In this document: positions 38,048 to 47,158 of the stretch, one piece after another
Layout of the letters: each line of letters begins with the position of its first letter
Numbering within the stretch: the stretch's first letter is position 1
Origin: Thermotoga sp. Ku-13t
GTDB taxonomy: Bacteria > Thermotogota > Thermotogae > Thermotogales > DSM-5069
Reading direction: 5' to 3'
Length of the DNA stretch: 64,000 nt
NCBI RefSeq assembly: GCF_011057685.1
Contig: NZ_LNFY01000001.1
Span: 914,384-978,383, forward strand
Notes under the pieces: generated by a model
The model's input: only the letters and a program-made list of their open reading frames with translations
What the model was told of the DNA's origin: nothing
Database searches by the model: none
Made by a program: the position numbers and the translations under genes

Positions 38048-38896
38048 ATGGTGAGGATCGGTGCGCACATGCCCATAAGCAAGGGGTTCGAGAGTGTTCC
38101 AGAACTCACAGTGCGGATAGGTGGAAACTGTTTCCAGATCTTTCCACACAGTCCAAGGACCTGGAGTGCGAAGATGCCCTCAAGAAAGACGTGCGAACTC
38201 TTCCGTGCGATGATGGAAAAATATCAGATAGACTTCGAAAGTGCCTTCTGCCACACGGGTTATCTCATAAACCTGGCGAGCCCGAACGATGAAAGCTGGA
38301 ACAGATCCGTTCAGCTTCTGATACTCGAAGGCAAGATCTGTGAGGCGTTGGGAATAAGGTATCTCAACGTCCATCCGGGCAGTCACACCGGTGCTGGGGA
38401 AGAGCTCGGTTTCCAGAGGATAAGCGTGGCGGTCAACGAGTTTTTGAAGAACACGAAGGATGTGATGTTGCTCCTGGAGAACGTGTCGCCCAAGGGTGGA
38501 AACATCGGCTACAACTTCGACCAGATAAAACGGATCATCGATTCGTCGATCGATCCTTCGAGGATCGGCATCACCTACGACACCTGCCATGGGTTCGATG
38601 CGGGTTACGACATAACCACAGAAGATGCGGTGCGAAAGTTGCTGGATGAGATAGATTCCAAAATAGGGCTCGAAAAACTCAAGATGATACACCTCAACGA
38701 TTCCAAAGCCCCGCTCGGCAAGCCCACGGACAGGCATGAGAACATTGGAAAAGGTTTCATCGGTGAAAAGGGGTTCAGGGTATTTTTGAGTTTCGAGGAG
38801 ATACAGCGTGTGCCGTGGATACTGGAAACCCCGGGCGACGAAGCCGAGCATGCGCAGGACATCGCGAAAGTTAAAGAAATCCTCGGGTTGATGTGA
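38048..38896 (+). CDS. nfo: Endonuclease IV (AP endonuclease)
   Basis: Cuts DNA at abasic sites in base-excision repair, using three metal ions. The 282-residue barrel protein has RIGAHMPISKGFESVP, FQIFPHSPRTW, YLNVHPGSHTG, LLLENVSPKGGNIGYNFDQIK, ITYDTCHGFDAGYD, MIHLNDSKAPLGK and a final ILETPGDE, covering the His, Glu and Asp metal ligands. The ATG at 38048 has GGTGATA just upstream; a frame open from 37766 is shadow coding over the DUF72 gene. rqcH begins directly after its stop. Confidence 0.95.
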   Translation: MVRIGAHMPISKGFESVPELTVRIGGNCFQIFPHSPRTWSAKMPSRKTCELFRAMMEKYQIDFESAFCHTGYLINLASPNDESWNRSVQLLILEGKICEALGIRYLNVHPGSHTGAGEELGFQRISVAVNEFLKNTKDVMLLLENVSPKGGNIGYNFDQIKRIIDSSIDPSRIGITYDTCHGFDAGYDITTEDAVRKLLDEIDSKIGLEKLKMIHLNDSKAPLGKPTDRHENIGKGFIGEKGFRVFLSFEEIQRVPWILETPGDEAEHAQDIAKVKEILGLM

Positions 38897-40540
38897 ATGA
38901 TCGACGCCTTCGTCTTGAGGAAAGTTGTTCGGGACCTGTCCATCCTCCAGGGCGAGGCCCTGAGGCAGATCCACCAGTGTGGAAAGTTCTGTCTTCAGCT
39001 GATCTTTCAGCGCGCTACTATCAGAATTTCTGTTGAACCCGGCCTGGCACACGTCTGTCTGGCAGACAGAGAAGATCTTTCGGGTCAGAATCCTTCGAAT
39101 TTCGTCACGTTCACGCGGGCGCGACTGCGCAACGCGAGGTTGAAAGATGTCCATCAGGTGGATCTCGACAGGATCCTGTGTTTCGTCTTCGATAAGATCG
39201 ACGAAACCGGCGAGAGACACGAGTACAGGCTCTACGTTGAACTCTTCGGTAGTCGATCCAACGTCATCCTGGTTGAAGGCGAGAAAGTCCTGAACGATTT
39301 CAGATCTTTCCTCGAAAAAGACAGCTCGTACAATCCTGCTTTCAGCAAGTTGAACCCTATCGATGGTTTTGAAATCACGTTCGACAGCAACAAAATGCTC
39401 TCCAAGTACATAGTCGACGAAATCGCTGGATTCTCCAGATTGACCGCCCAAGAGGTTCTGTTCCGCGCAAAAATCACGGACAAACCTGTCAGTATGTTGA
39501 CCGAAGGAGAAAAAGTCGCACTCAGGCTGGCCCTGTTTTCCATCATCGACGATTTCGAAAAACCAACCTGCTACGTTTATGAACTGCAGGGGAAACGTTT
39601 CGTTTCCGCGTATCCTTTGAAGGTGCTCGGTTCTTTTGTAGAGGGATACGATTCTGCTTCCCGTGCGGTGGATGAAGCCTATCTCTGGAATTTGAGAAAA
39701 ATGAAGATGGAAAAGCTCCGCCAGCAACTCACCAGCGTTGTCGAAGAGAAGCTCAAGAAACAGGACAAACTCCTGCAAGCGCTTTTCGAAGAAGCGAAAC
39801 AGTGCCAAAAGGCGGAGGAATACAAACGCTATGGGGAACTTTTGAAGTATGCAAACGACGCAGATGTCAGCGGATCCGTCGTGAAATGTTTCGACTGGCA
39901 GAGTGGCGAAACTGTCACCGTGCCGCTCGCACCTGGTAAAGACGTCAAGCGAAGCGCACAGTTTTACTTCGAGCAGTACAAGAAGCTCAAGGAAAAATCA
40001 CAGATACTGAGAACGAGGATAGAGCAACTTCGGAGACAGAACGAGTATCTCGAGCAGATACTCTACAATCTCGAATCATCAGAAACGCTGGAAGATCTCG
40101 AAGAGATAGAGGAAGAACTTGCGGAGGCTGGCATTGTTCAAAGGAAATCCTCCTCCCACAGAAAGACCGAAGAACCAGGTTTCAGAAAGTTCGTCTACAA
40201 CGGTTTCACGATTCTGGTTGGAAAGAACAACAAGCAGAACGAGGCACTCGTGAGGAGAGCCAGCGATTCTGACATCTGGCTGCACGTTCAACAATCACCT
40301 GGTGCCCACGTGATCGTCCGCACAGAAGGAAGAACTGTCCCAAGAGACGTCTTACTCTACGCAGCCTCGTTGGCAGCGTATTACTCCAAAGCGCGTTACT
40401 CTTCCAATGTTCCTGTGGACTACACATTTGTCAAGAACGTTCACAAACCGAAAGGCTCACCACCCGGGATGGTCCTCTACACGAACTACGAAACGCTGTT
40501 CGTGAACCCCCTCAATCCTGAGTCCGAACAAAAAGTTTAA
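38897..40540 (+). CDS. rqcH: Ribosome quality control protein RqcH (NFACT family)
   Basis: Binds stalled large ribosomal subunits and adds C-terminal alanine tails to mark the nascent chain for degradation. The 547-residue protein has an NFACT-N domain with the Asp91-Arg92 pair (QVDLDRIL) needed for tRNA selection. It is followed by helix-hairpin-helix, a long coiled-coil middle (about 290-430), and an NFACT-R domain with SDIWLHVQQSPGAHVIV and SPPGMVLYTNYETLFV. Older annotation calls this family fibronectin-binding. It starts immediately after the nfo stop, so the two are co-transcribed. Confidence 0.92.
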   Translation: MIDAFVLRKVVRDLSILQGEALRQIHQCGKFCLQLIFQRATIRISVEPGLAHVCLADREDLSGQNPSNFVTFTRARLRNARLKDVHQVDLDRILCFVFDKIDETGERHEYRLYVELFGSRSNVILVEGEKVLNDFRSFLEKDSSYNPAFSKLNPIDGFEITFDSNKMLSKYIVDEIAGFSRLTAQEVLFRAKITDKPVSMLTEGEKVALRLALFSIIDDFEKPTCYVYELQGKRFVSAYPLKVLGSFVEGYDSASRAVDEAYLWNLRKMKMEKLRQQLTSVVEEKLKKQDKLLQALFEEAKQCQKAEEYKRYGELLKYANDADVSGSVVKCFDWQSGETVTVPLAPGKDVKRSAQFYFEQYKKLKEKSQILRTRIEQLRRQNEYLEQILYNLESSETLEDLEEIEEELAEAGIVQRKSSSHRKTEEPGFRKFVYNGFTILVGKNNKQNEALVRRASDSDIWLHVQQSPGAHVIVRTEGRTVPRDVLLYAASLAAYYSKARYSSNVPVDYTFVKNVHKPKGSPPGMVLYTNYETLFVNPLNPESEQKV

Positions 40541-40548
40541 GTTGATTC

Positions 40549-40576
40549 TTGACAAAGTTGATACCTGTGCTAATAT
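40549..40576 (+). promoter_or_regulatory. Promoter of the ABC exporter pair
   Basis: Consensus -35 TTGACA (40549-40554), 16-base spacer, -10 TAATAT (40571-40576). It lies between rqcH and the permease gene, about 30 bases before the ATG. Confidence 0.82.
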
Positions 40577-40606
40577 ATTTTCAGAACTAAAAGAGGGGGT
40601 TCAAAA

Positions 40607-41374
40607 ATGTGGAGGGCATTCCTCGCAAATCTTGAAAAAAGCTTCATCGAGTTCAAACGCTATTACTTCAATACGATCTCCGGTATCGCCACACTGTTAA
40701 TATTCTTCTATCTTTTGTTCTTTGGTGTAAAAGCAATTGGAGGTCCGACGATAGATTCGTCATCCACACTGGACGGTATGATAGTGGGTTACTTCATGTG
40801 GATCATGTTCATTTTCTCGTTCCAGGGTGTCGCGTGGGGGATCATCGAAGAAGCACAGCGCGGCACTCTCGAACAGATCTTCACTTCTCCCATCGCCTTC
40901 GAGTATCAGATGTTCTTCAGGATGATCAGCGACTTTCTTTTCAACGTGCTGTTCGCAATCCCCCTGATGTACTTCGTCGCTTTCACGACGGGCCGAAGGA
41001 TCGGTTTCGACCTCGCCACGTTGCTCTATTTGATGGTGGCTGGAACCATATCTGCGCTCGGTATCGGCATGATCCTTGGTGGTATAGCACTCATCTTCAA
41101 GAGGATCTCTTCGTTCATTCAGATTGTGACTTTTGGTTCACTCTCTTTCACGATGTTCGAAACAAGTTCGCTCTGGCACAGAATGCTTCCCATGTCCCAG
41201 GCGAGTTACATGATGAGGGCTCTGGCGATCGACGGCACAAAATTTTATCAGTTTCCACTATCAGATCATTTGATCCTCTGGCTGGTTGCGCTGGCTTATT
41301 TATCGATAGGTTTTCTGGTTTTCCGCCTGTTCGAAAGGCGCGCAACGATCATGGGCAGTCTGTCCCAGTATTGA
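40607..41374 (+). CDS. ABC-2 type transporter permease
   Basis: A 255-residue membrane protein with six predicted membrane segments (around residues 25-45, 60-80, 110-130, 140-165, 170-190 and 225-245) and the ABC-2 family feature EEAQRGTLEQIFTSPI in the cytoplasmic loop. It pairs with the ATPase gene 10 bases downstream. Substrate is unknown; such pairs export lipids, drugs or polysaccharides. The ATG follows AGAGGGGG. Confidence 0.86.
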   Translation: MWRAFLANLEKSFIEFKRYYFNTISGIATLLIFFYLLFFGVKAIGGPTIDSSSTLDGMIVGYFMWIMFIFSFQGVAWGIIEEAQRGTLEQIFTSPIAFEYQMFFRMISDFLFNVLFAIPLMYFVAFTTGRRIGFDLATLLYLMVAGTISALGIGMILGGIALIFKRISSFIQIVTFGSLSFTMFETSSLWHRMLPMSQASYMMRALAIDGTKFYQFPLSDHLILWLVALAYLSIGFLVFRLFERRATIMGSLSQY

Positions 41375-41384
41375 GGTGATCAGC

Positions 41385-42323
41385 ATGATCGAAGTGATCG
41401 ATCTGGTCAAGACTTACCCGAAGAGAGGCTCTCGGGAAAAAATCAAGGCCGTGGATTGTGTCAGTTTCGAGGTGAAGGTGGGAGAAATCTTCGCACTGCT
41501 TGGTCCAAACGGAGCAGGAAAGACCACGACCATCAAGAGCATCTGTGGCCTGATCGTTCCAGACTCGGGAGAGATAAGAATAAAGGGATTCAGTGTTTTG
41601 AAAGAAAGATCCAGAGCTTTAGCACAGATGAGTGCAGTTTTGGAGGGCAACAAAAACCTTTACTGGCGCATGACTGTCCTCGAGAACATGAAATACTTTT
41701 CTGGCATACGCGGTAAGAAGCTGACTAAGTCCCGGGCCGTGGAGATCCTCGAAATGCTCGGCCTCCAAGAAAAAGCGAATCAACTCGTTCACTCACTCTC
41801 ACGCGGAATGCAACAGAAAGCGGCCATCGCAGTGTGCCTTGCTTGCGACACGGACATCCTCTTGCTGGACGAACCAACCCTAGGACTGGATGTGCATTCC
41901 GCAGTGGAGTTCAGGTCCATACTGAAATCGCTGAAAGGGCAGGGCAAAACGATCCTGCTCTCGAGCCACGACATGAACTTGGTCGAAGCGGTAGCGGATC
42001 GTGTGGCCATAATGAACGAAGGAAGGATCGTCGTGTGTGAAGAGAAGAGAAAACTCATGGATGTGTTCACTGCACGAGCTTACAGAATAAAGCTGATCTG
42101 CGATGAGCATGCCAGGAACAGGCTCAAACAGCTTGGATTCAACGACTGGGTCGAGGATGGTAACCTCATCGAGCTTCAGGTGAACCTTGATTCTTCGCAG
42201 AGGCTTTACGAACTGATAGACACTTTCAAATCTAACAACATCGAGATAGAGAGCATTGAGAAAGAGATGGTGAACTTCGAAAAAATCTTCATCAGCTACA
42301 CGTCAGAAGCCGTTGTTCGGTGA
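41385..42323 (+). CDS. ABC transporter ATP-binding protein
   Basis: The 312-residue ATPase partner of the permease. It has Walker [11 protein letters not shown], signature [16 protein letters not shown], Walker [13 protein letters not shown] and switch histidine in LLSSHDMN. The C-terminal 90 residues form the accessory domain seen in DrrA/CcmA-type exporters. The ATG at 41385 is preferred because GAGGTGAT lies just upstream; the GTG at 41376 is inside that site. Substrate unknown. Confidence 0.92.
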   Translation: MIEVIDLVKTYPKRGSREKIKAVDCVSFEVKVGEIFALLGPNGAGKTTTIKSICGLIVPDSGEIRIKGFSVLKERSRALAQMSAVLEGNKNLYWRMTVLENMKYFSGIRGKKLTKSRAVEILEMLGLQEKANQLVHSLSRGMQQKAAIAVCLACDTDILLLDEPTLGLDVHSAVEFRSILKSLKGQGKTILLSSHDMNLVEAVADRVAIMNEGRIVVCEEKRKLMDVFTARAYRIKLICDEHARNRLKQLGFNDWVEDGNLIELQVNLDSSQRLYELIDTFKSNNIEIESIEKEMVNFEKIFISYTSEAVVR

Positions 42324-42421
42324 GTTTTCTTACAGTTTCATCGCCAACACTCCAAGTGGACGGCACATTCTCACTCAACTCCGCCAGCCTTCATCGTTTC
42401 AATCGAAACGGACTTTCCCTA

Positions 42422-42430
42422 TGGTATAAT
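42422..42430 (+). promoter_or_regulatory. Extended -10 promoter of the frr operon
   Basis: TGGTATAAT: TG one base before a consensus TATAAT (42425-42430), without a clear -35. It is 37 bases before the frr ATG and 100 bases after the ABC ATPase stop. Confidence 0.65.
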
Positions 42431-42466
42431 CCTGCAAGGAATAACAGACTGCGAGGAGGGGAACGT

Positions 42467-43021
42467 ATGCGCCATCCCATTGTGAAGAGCGCTGAGGAAC
42501 GTATGAACAAGTCGATTGAAAAGATTTCCGAAGAATTGAAAAAGATAAGAACCGGTCGCGCGAGTCCTGCCATCCTCGAAGAGATCAAAATCGACTATTA
42601 CGGTGCCCCTACCCCGATAAACCAGCTTGCAACTGTGAAGGTTGAAGAAAGGTCGTTGATCATACAGCCCTGGGACAAGTCCATCCTCTCTTCCATTGAA
42701 AAAGCCATTTTCGCTTCTGACATAGGCTTGACGCCCATGAACGACGGAAACGTCATAAGACTCGTGTTTCCAACACCAACCACAGAGCAGAGACAGAAGT
42801 GGGTCAAGAAAGCAAAAGAAATCGCAGAGCAGGGAAAGGTAGCCATCAGAAACATCAGGAGGGACGTTCTGAAAGAAATCAAGCAGATGGAAGACGACGG
42901 AAAGATCTCCGAGGACGACGCTAAGAGGCTCGAGAAAGAGATACAGGATCTGACTGACAAAAAGATAGAAGAGATAGACAAACTGTTCGAGAAGAAAGAG
43001 AAGGAGATCATGGAAGTGTGA
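42467..43021 (+). CDS. frr: Ribosome recycling factor
   Basis: Splits the post-termination ribosome together with EF-G. The 184-residue protein has [58 protein letters not shown] and a long C-terminal helix, as in the T. maritima structure. The ATG at 42467 follows GAGGAGGGG; a longer frame from 42320 encodes an unrelated leader and contains the promoter. Its stop overlaps the uppS GTG (GTGA). Confidence 0.97.
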   Translation: MRHPIVKSAEERMNKSIEKISEELKKIRTGRASPAILEEIKIDYYGAPTPINQLATVKVEERSLIIQPWDKSILSSIEKAIFASDIGLTPMNDGNVIRLVFPTPTTEQRQKWVKKAKEIAEQGKVAIRNIRRDVLKEIKQMEDDGKISEDDAKRLEKEIQDLTDKKIEEIDKLFEKKEKEIMEV

Positions 43022-43695
43022 AACCCGTACACGTGGCCATCATAATGGATGGAAACGGGAGATGGGCCCAGAAGAGGGGCCTGCCCAGGGTCGAAGGCCA
43101 TCGCAGAGGCGCTTTGAAAGCCGAGAGAGTCGTTGAATGGGCTGCAGAGCTCGGTATAAAATACGTCACTCTCTACGCCTTTTCGACTGAGAACTGGAAA
43201 CGGCCGAAGGAGGAAGTCGAGTACCTTTTCTCTTTGCTCGTGACGCTGCTCAGAAAGAAGCTCAAGAAGATGCTTGAACAGGGTGTCAGACTGAGGTTCA
43301 CCGGTGCCATCGACGAACTTCCAGGCTCTGTTGCGAACTTTTGCCACGAATGCGAAGAAAAGACGAAGCAGAACGACAGAATCCACGCCATCCTGGCGCT
43401 GAATTACGGTGGTCGTCGCGAGATCGTCGATGCGATCAATAAAGCTATTCAAAACGGTGTAACACGTGTAGATGAGGATCGTTTCAGAGACTGGCTTTAC
43501 CTTCCGGATGTACCCGATCCGGACCTTGTGATAAGAACGTCCGGCGAGATGAGGATCAGCAACTTTCTGCTGTGGCAGATCGCTTACAGTGAACTGTACT
43601 TCACTAAGGTTCTGTGGCCCGATTTCACAAAACAGGAATTTTTGAAAGCCATAGAGGACTACGAGAAACGTCAGAGGAGGTTCGGGGGTCTGTGA
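43018..43695 (+). CDS. uppS: Isoprenyl transferase (undecaprenyl diphosphate synthase)
   Basis: Cis-prenyltransferase that makes the C55 lipid carrier for cell-wall precursors. The 225-residue protein has [17 protein letters not shown] with catalytic Asp11, [34 protein letters not shown] and [24 protein letters not shown] split over the C-terminal half. It lies between frr and cdsA with GTGA overlaps at both ends, the usual bacterial order. Confidence 0.96.
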   Translation: MKPVHVAIIMDGNGRWAQKRGLPRVEGHRRGALKAERVVEWAAELGIKYVTLYAFSTENWKRPKEEVEYLFSLLVTLLRKKLKKMLEQGVRLRFTGAIDELPGSVANFCHECEEKTKQNDRIHAILALNYGGRREIVDAINKAIQNGVTRVDEDRFRDWLYLPDVPDPDLVIRTSGEMRISNFLLWQIAYSELYFTKVLWPDFTKQEFLKAIEDYEKRQRRFGGL

Positions 43696-44510
43696 CCACA
43701 GAGACGAAAACACGACTTATAACTGCTTTCATCGTGGCACCTTTCGTGGTTGTGTGTTTCATCAGCTACAAGAGTTTGATAGGTCTGGTCGCAGCGGTAG
43801 TTTTGCTCGCTTCTTACGAGCTCCTCAACATGGCGGTTCAAGGGCAGAACGAAAGAAGTTTTGTGAAATACGCGGTCACAATATGCGTGAGCTTCGTCGT
43901 TGCCTACGGCGTCATGGAAGCGAAGAACGGTTTGTTACTTCTGAGTCTGGCTTTCATTCTCACGAATGTTATCGCGGTTCTAACACAGAAGAACGTAGAA
44001 AATGTTTGGCCTGTCGTCGTCGCAACGGGCCTTGCTTTGGTCTACGTAGCGGGTTGTCTGTCGTTTTTCTTCCCGATGTACCTCGAATTTGGTGCGGCAA
44101 ACGCGTTGCTCAATTTGACCGCAGTGTGGTTGTACGACACGGGGGCATATTTCGTTGGCATGAGATGGGGGAAAACCAAGATCTCGAAAAAGTTCAGCCC
44201 AAACAAGAGTTTGGAGGGTGTGATCGGTGGTTTTCTCAGCGCCCTGGCTTTTTCTTTCCTCTACAAGTTCGTCTTCGATTTCATCTTCAAAGCTAAAGTG
44301 ATGCCTTTCGGTTCACTTGTGATCTTGTCTGCGATCATAGCGATTCTCGACACGTTCGGAGATCTCTTCGAATCCGCATTGAAGCGCTATTTCAAGGTTA
44401 AAGATTCTGGCAGTGTGTTACCGGGGCACGGTGGGATGCTGGACAGAATAGACGGGTTGCTCTTCGTCACGCCGGTCACTTATTTTCTGTTATCAATCGG
44501 GGTTCTGTGA
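43692..44510 (+). CDS. cdsA: Phosphatidate cytidylyltransferase
   Basis: Makes CDP-diacylglycerol, the precursor of phospholipids. The 272-residue integral membrane protein has about eight membrane segments and the family signature LKRYFKVKDSGSVLPGHGG plus MLDRIDGLL near the C-terminus, and YDTGAYFVGMRWGKTKISKKFSPNKS in the middle. The GTG start at 43692 overlaps the uppS stop; an earlier ATG would lie far inside uppS. alaS follows after 11 bases. Confidence 0.95.
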   Translation: MTTETKTRLITAFIVAPFVVVCFISYKSLIGLVAAVVLLASYELLNMAVQGQNERSFVKYAVTICVSFVVAYGVMEAKNGLLLLSLAFILTNVIAVLTQKNVENVWPVVVATGLALVYVAGCLSFFFPMYLEFGAANALLNLTAVWLYDTGAYFVGMRWGKTKISKKFSPNKSLEGVIGGFLSALAFSFLYKFVFDFIFKAKVMPFGSLVILSAIIAILDTFGDLFESALKRYFKVKDSGSVLPGHGGMLDRIDGLLFVTPVTYFLLSIGVL

Positions 44511-44521
44511 GGTGAAAGGGC

Positions 44522-47128
44522 TTGAACAGCGATGAAATAAGATCGAGCTTCCTGAGTTTCTTTGAATCGAAGGGTCACAAAGTTTTGCCCAGCGCGTCGC
44601 TCATACCGGACGATCCTCAACTTCTCTTCACCGTTGCGGGAATGGTCCCGTTCAAACCCATATTCTGGGGTAAAGTGGAACCAATCTACAAACGTGTCGC
44701 CACGTGCCAGAAGTGCCTCAGGACCAACGATATTGAGAACGTCGGTCGAACACCGAGGCACCACACGTTCTTCGAGATGCTTGGAAACTTTTCCTTCGGT
44801 GACTACTTCAAGAAAGAAGCCATACTGTGGGCATGGGAGTACGTGACTCAGGTGCTCAAACTGAAAGAAGAGAGGTTGTGGGTGACGATCTATAAAGACG
44901 ACGATGAAGCCTTCAGAATCTGGCACGATGCCGTTGGGGTACCGGAAAAGAAGATCGTACGCATGGGCAAAGACACCAACTTCTGGGGACCTGCGGGACC
45001 CACGGGGCCATGCGGTCCGTGCTCGGAGATCCATTACGATCTTGGCATCATGGAAGACTGCCCCGAAGGGGAAGAATGCACACCTGCGAACAGCGACAAG
45101 AGGTTTCTGGAGATATGGAACTTAGTGTTCACCGAGTTCTACCAAGACGAGAGAGGCGAACTGCACCCGCTACCGAGGAAGAACATCGATACGGGCGCGG
45201 GACTCGAGAGGATCGCGGCGGTCGTTCAAGGCGTGTCGAGCAACTTCGAAACTGACCTGTTCAGACCCATCATCCGGAGAGAAGAGGAACTGTTCGGCGT
45301 GAAGTACGGAGAGAGTGAAGATAAAAATGTTTCTCTGCGCGTCATAGCCGACCACGCCAGAGCGGTAACTTTTTTGATCGCAGACGGCGTTTTTCCATCG
45401 AACGAAGAAAGAGGATACGTTCTCAGGAGAATCCTGCGCAGGGCGGTGAGACACGGTGTTCTGCTCGGTGCCAGCAAACCCTTCCTCTACGAAGTTTGTG
45501 ACGCCGTGATCGATAAGATGGGAAAGATCTATCCGGAGATCGAAAGGAAAAGGCAACTGATCAGGGACGTAACGAGGGCCGAGGAAGAAAGGTTCTTCAA
45601 AACGATCTCTCAGGGACTGGAGATGCTTGGTGAGGTCGTAAAGAATGCGGAAGGGATCATCGATGGAGAAAGCCTCTTCAAGCTGTACGACACCTACGGT
45701 TTCCCACCGGACATAGTGATCGACGTGGCGAAAGAAAAGGGATTGAAAGTGGATCTTGAAGGATTCGAAAAACTCATGAAACAGCAGAGGGAGCGATCGA
45801 GAATCAGCAGGTCTGACGTCGAGTACGCAAAGACCGTGAAGGATTACGAAGAACTGGCGAAGATTCAAAAGATCTCTTTCATCGGTTACAACACGCTCAC
45901 GCACGAATCCAAGGTCTTGATGCTCCGAAAAGAAGAGAAAGTGGAATCGGCTTCTTCGGGCGAAGAAATCGAAATCGTGGTGGAAGAAACGCCCTTCTAC
46001 GCCGAGAGAGGTGGACAGGTAAGCGATACTGGCTGGATCGAGTGGACAGATGGAAAGGCTTCCGTCGAGTACGTGTTCATACCGACTGAGGGCATCATCG
46101 TGCACGTTGTGAAGATAGAGAAAGGAACGCTGAGAGTTGGAGACAGGGTGAAGTTGACGGTCGACGAAGAGCGTAGAAGATCGACCGCGCGCAACCACAC
46201 GGCGACACACCTGCTGCATGCGGCACTCAGAAAAGTTCTCGGCGAGCACGTGAGACAGTTCGGCTCCCTCGTCGCACCGGACAGGCTCAGATTCGACTTC
46301 ACCCATTACGAAGCGCTGAACGAAGAGCAGATCAGGAAGATAGAAGAAATGGTGAACAGGGTGATCTTCGAAGCGATTCCCGTGATCGTGGAAGAAAAGA
46401 GCTATAAAGAAGCGATCGAAAAGGGTGCCATAGCACTGTTCGACGAGAAGTACGGCGACGTAGTCAGAGTCGTCAAGGTGCCGAATTTCAGCGAGGAGCT
46501 GTGTGGTGGAACGCACGTCTCCAATACTGGGAACATAGGTCTGTTCAAGATCGTTTCCGAAACGGCAGTGTCTGCGGGCGTTCGCAGAATAGAAGCTGTG
46601 ACTGGTTTCAACGCTCTCGAGCACATCAGGAAAATTGAGGACACACTGCGTCGAGCAGCAACGTTGCTCGGAACGTCTCTGTACGAGGTTCCTGAAAGGT
46701 TGAAGAACCTGCTCGAAAAGAACTCACAGATGGAAAAGGAAATCGAGCAACTGAAGATGAAGATGCTCTCGATACAAATTAAGCAAACCCCGTTCGAACG
46801 GTTGAAGAACTTCAACTTCAAAGCTATCACGCTGGAAAACGTCGATTCTTCAACGCTCAGAAACCTCTCAGATGTTGCGATCGCATCTCAGGAAAGATCG
46901 GTCGTGGTAGTTTTCTCCGTTCAGCAAGAGAAAGTGAACCTCATCGTCAGGGTGACGAAAGACATTGCGAAGGAGATAAACGCCAGCGAGCTGGCACGGA
47001 TCGCCGCGAACTTGCTCGGTGGTGGTGGTGGTGGAAGGGCGGATTTCGCTCAAGCAGGAGGAAAAGATCCTGCAAAGATAAACGAAGTGGTGGAGCAGCT
47101 GAGACGATTCATCCTTCAAAAGGCATGA
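44522..47128 (+). CDS. alaS: Alanyl-tRNA synthetase
   Basis: Charges tRNA-Ala. The 868-residue protein has the class-II catalytic domain (IRSSFLSFFESKGH, TVAGMVPFKPIFWG, RHHTFFEMLGNFSFGDYF), the editing domain with NHTATHLLHAAL, and the zinc-binding CGGTHVSNTG. The C-Ala domain ends in a run of six glycines and RADFAQAGGKDP. The start is a TTG at 44522 after GTGAGGTGAAAGGG, in agreement with the family N-terminus. It closes the frr-uppS-cdsA-alaS cluster and is followed by a terminator. A glycine-rich run near the end is normal for the family. Confidence 0.97.
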   Translation: MNSDEIRSSFLSFFESKGHKVLPSASLIPDDPQLLFTVAGMVPFKPIFWGKVEPIYKRVATCQKCLRTNDIENVGRTPRHHTFFEMLGNFSFGDYFKKEAILWAWEYVTQVLKLKEERLWVTIYKDDDEAFRIWHDAVGVPEKKIVRMGKDTNFWGPAGPTGPCGPCSEIHYDLGIMEDCPEGEECTPANSDKRFLEIWNLVFTEFYQDERGELHPLPRKNIDTGAGLERIAAVVQGVSSNFETDLFRPIIRREEELFGVKYGESEDKNVSLRVIADHARAVTFLIADGVFPSNEERGYVLRRILRRAVRHGVLLGASKPFLYEVCDAVIDKMGKIYPEIERKRQLIRDVTRAEEERFFKTISQGLEMLGEVVKNAEGIIDGESLFKLYDTYGFPPDIVIDVAKEKGLKVDLEGFEKLMKQQRERSRISRSDVEYAKTVKDYEELAKIQKISFIGYNTLTHESKVLMLRKEEKVESASSGEEIEIVVEETPFYAERGGQVSDTGWIEWTDGKASVEYVFIPTEGIIVHVVKIEKGTLRVGDRVKLTVDEERRRSTARNHTATHLLHAALRKVLGEHVRQFGSLVAPDRLRFDFTHYEALNEEQIRKIEEMVNRVIFEAIPVIVEEKSYKEAIEKGAIALFDEKYGDVVRVVKVPNFSEELCGGTHVSNTGNIGLFKIVSETAVSAGVRRIEAVTGFNALEHIRKIEDTLRRAATLLGTSLYEVPERLKNLLEKNSQMEKEIEQLKMKMLSIQIKQTPFERLKNFNFKAITLENVDSSTLRNLSDVAIASQERSVVVVFSVQQEKVNLIVRVTKDIAKEINASELARIAANLLGGGGGGRADFAQAGGKDPAKINEVVEQLRRFILQKA

Positions 47129-47134
47129 AAAAGA

Positions 47135-47154
47135 GGGGCCATCTGGCCCCTTTT
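47135..47154 (+). terminator. Bidirectional terminator between alaS and the ABC uptake operon
   Basis: GGGGCC (47135-47140), loop ATCT, GGCCCC (47145-47150), then TTTTCTTTT. The left side (GAAAAAGA) gives a T-rich tract for the minus strand, so it can end both convergent operons. Confidence 0.9.
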
Positions 47155-47158
47155 CTTT

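Noticed and set aside
38180..39808. A 542-codon minus-strand frame opposite nfo and rqcH
   Set aside because: It mirrors two strongly supported genes and has no start signal. Long antisense frames are common here because of the codon bias.
45170..46624. A 484-codon minus-strand frame opposite alaS
   Set aside because: It is a shadow of alaS, with a histidine- and arginine-rich translation and no ribosome site.
47017..47035. Glycine-codon repeat near the end of alaS as a simple-sequence instability
   Set aside because: A glycine run in the C-Ala domain is a conserved feature of alanyl-tRNA synthetases.
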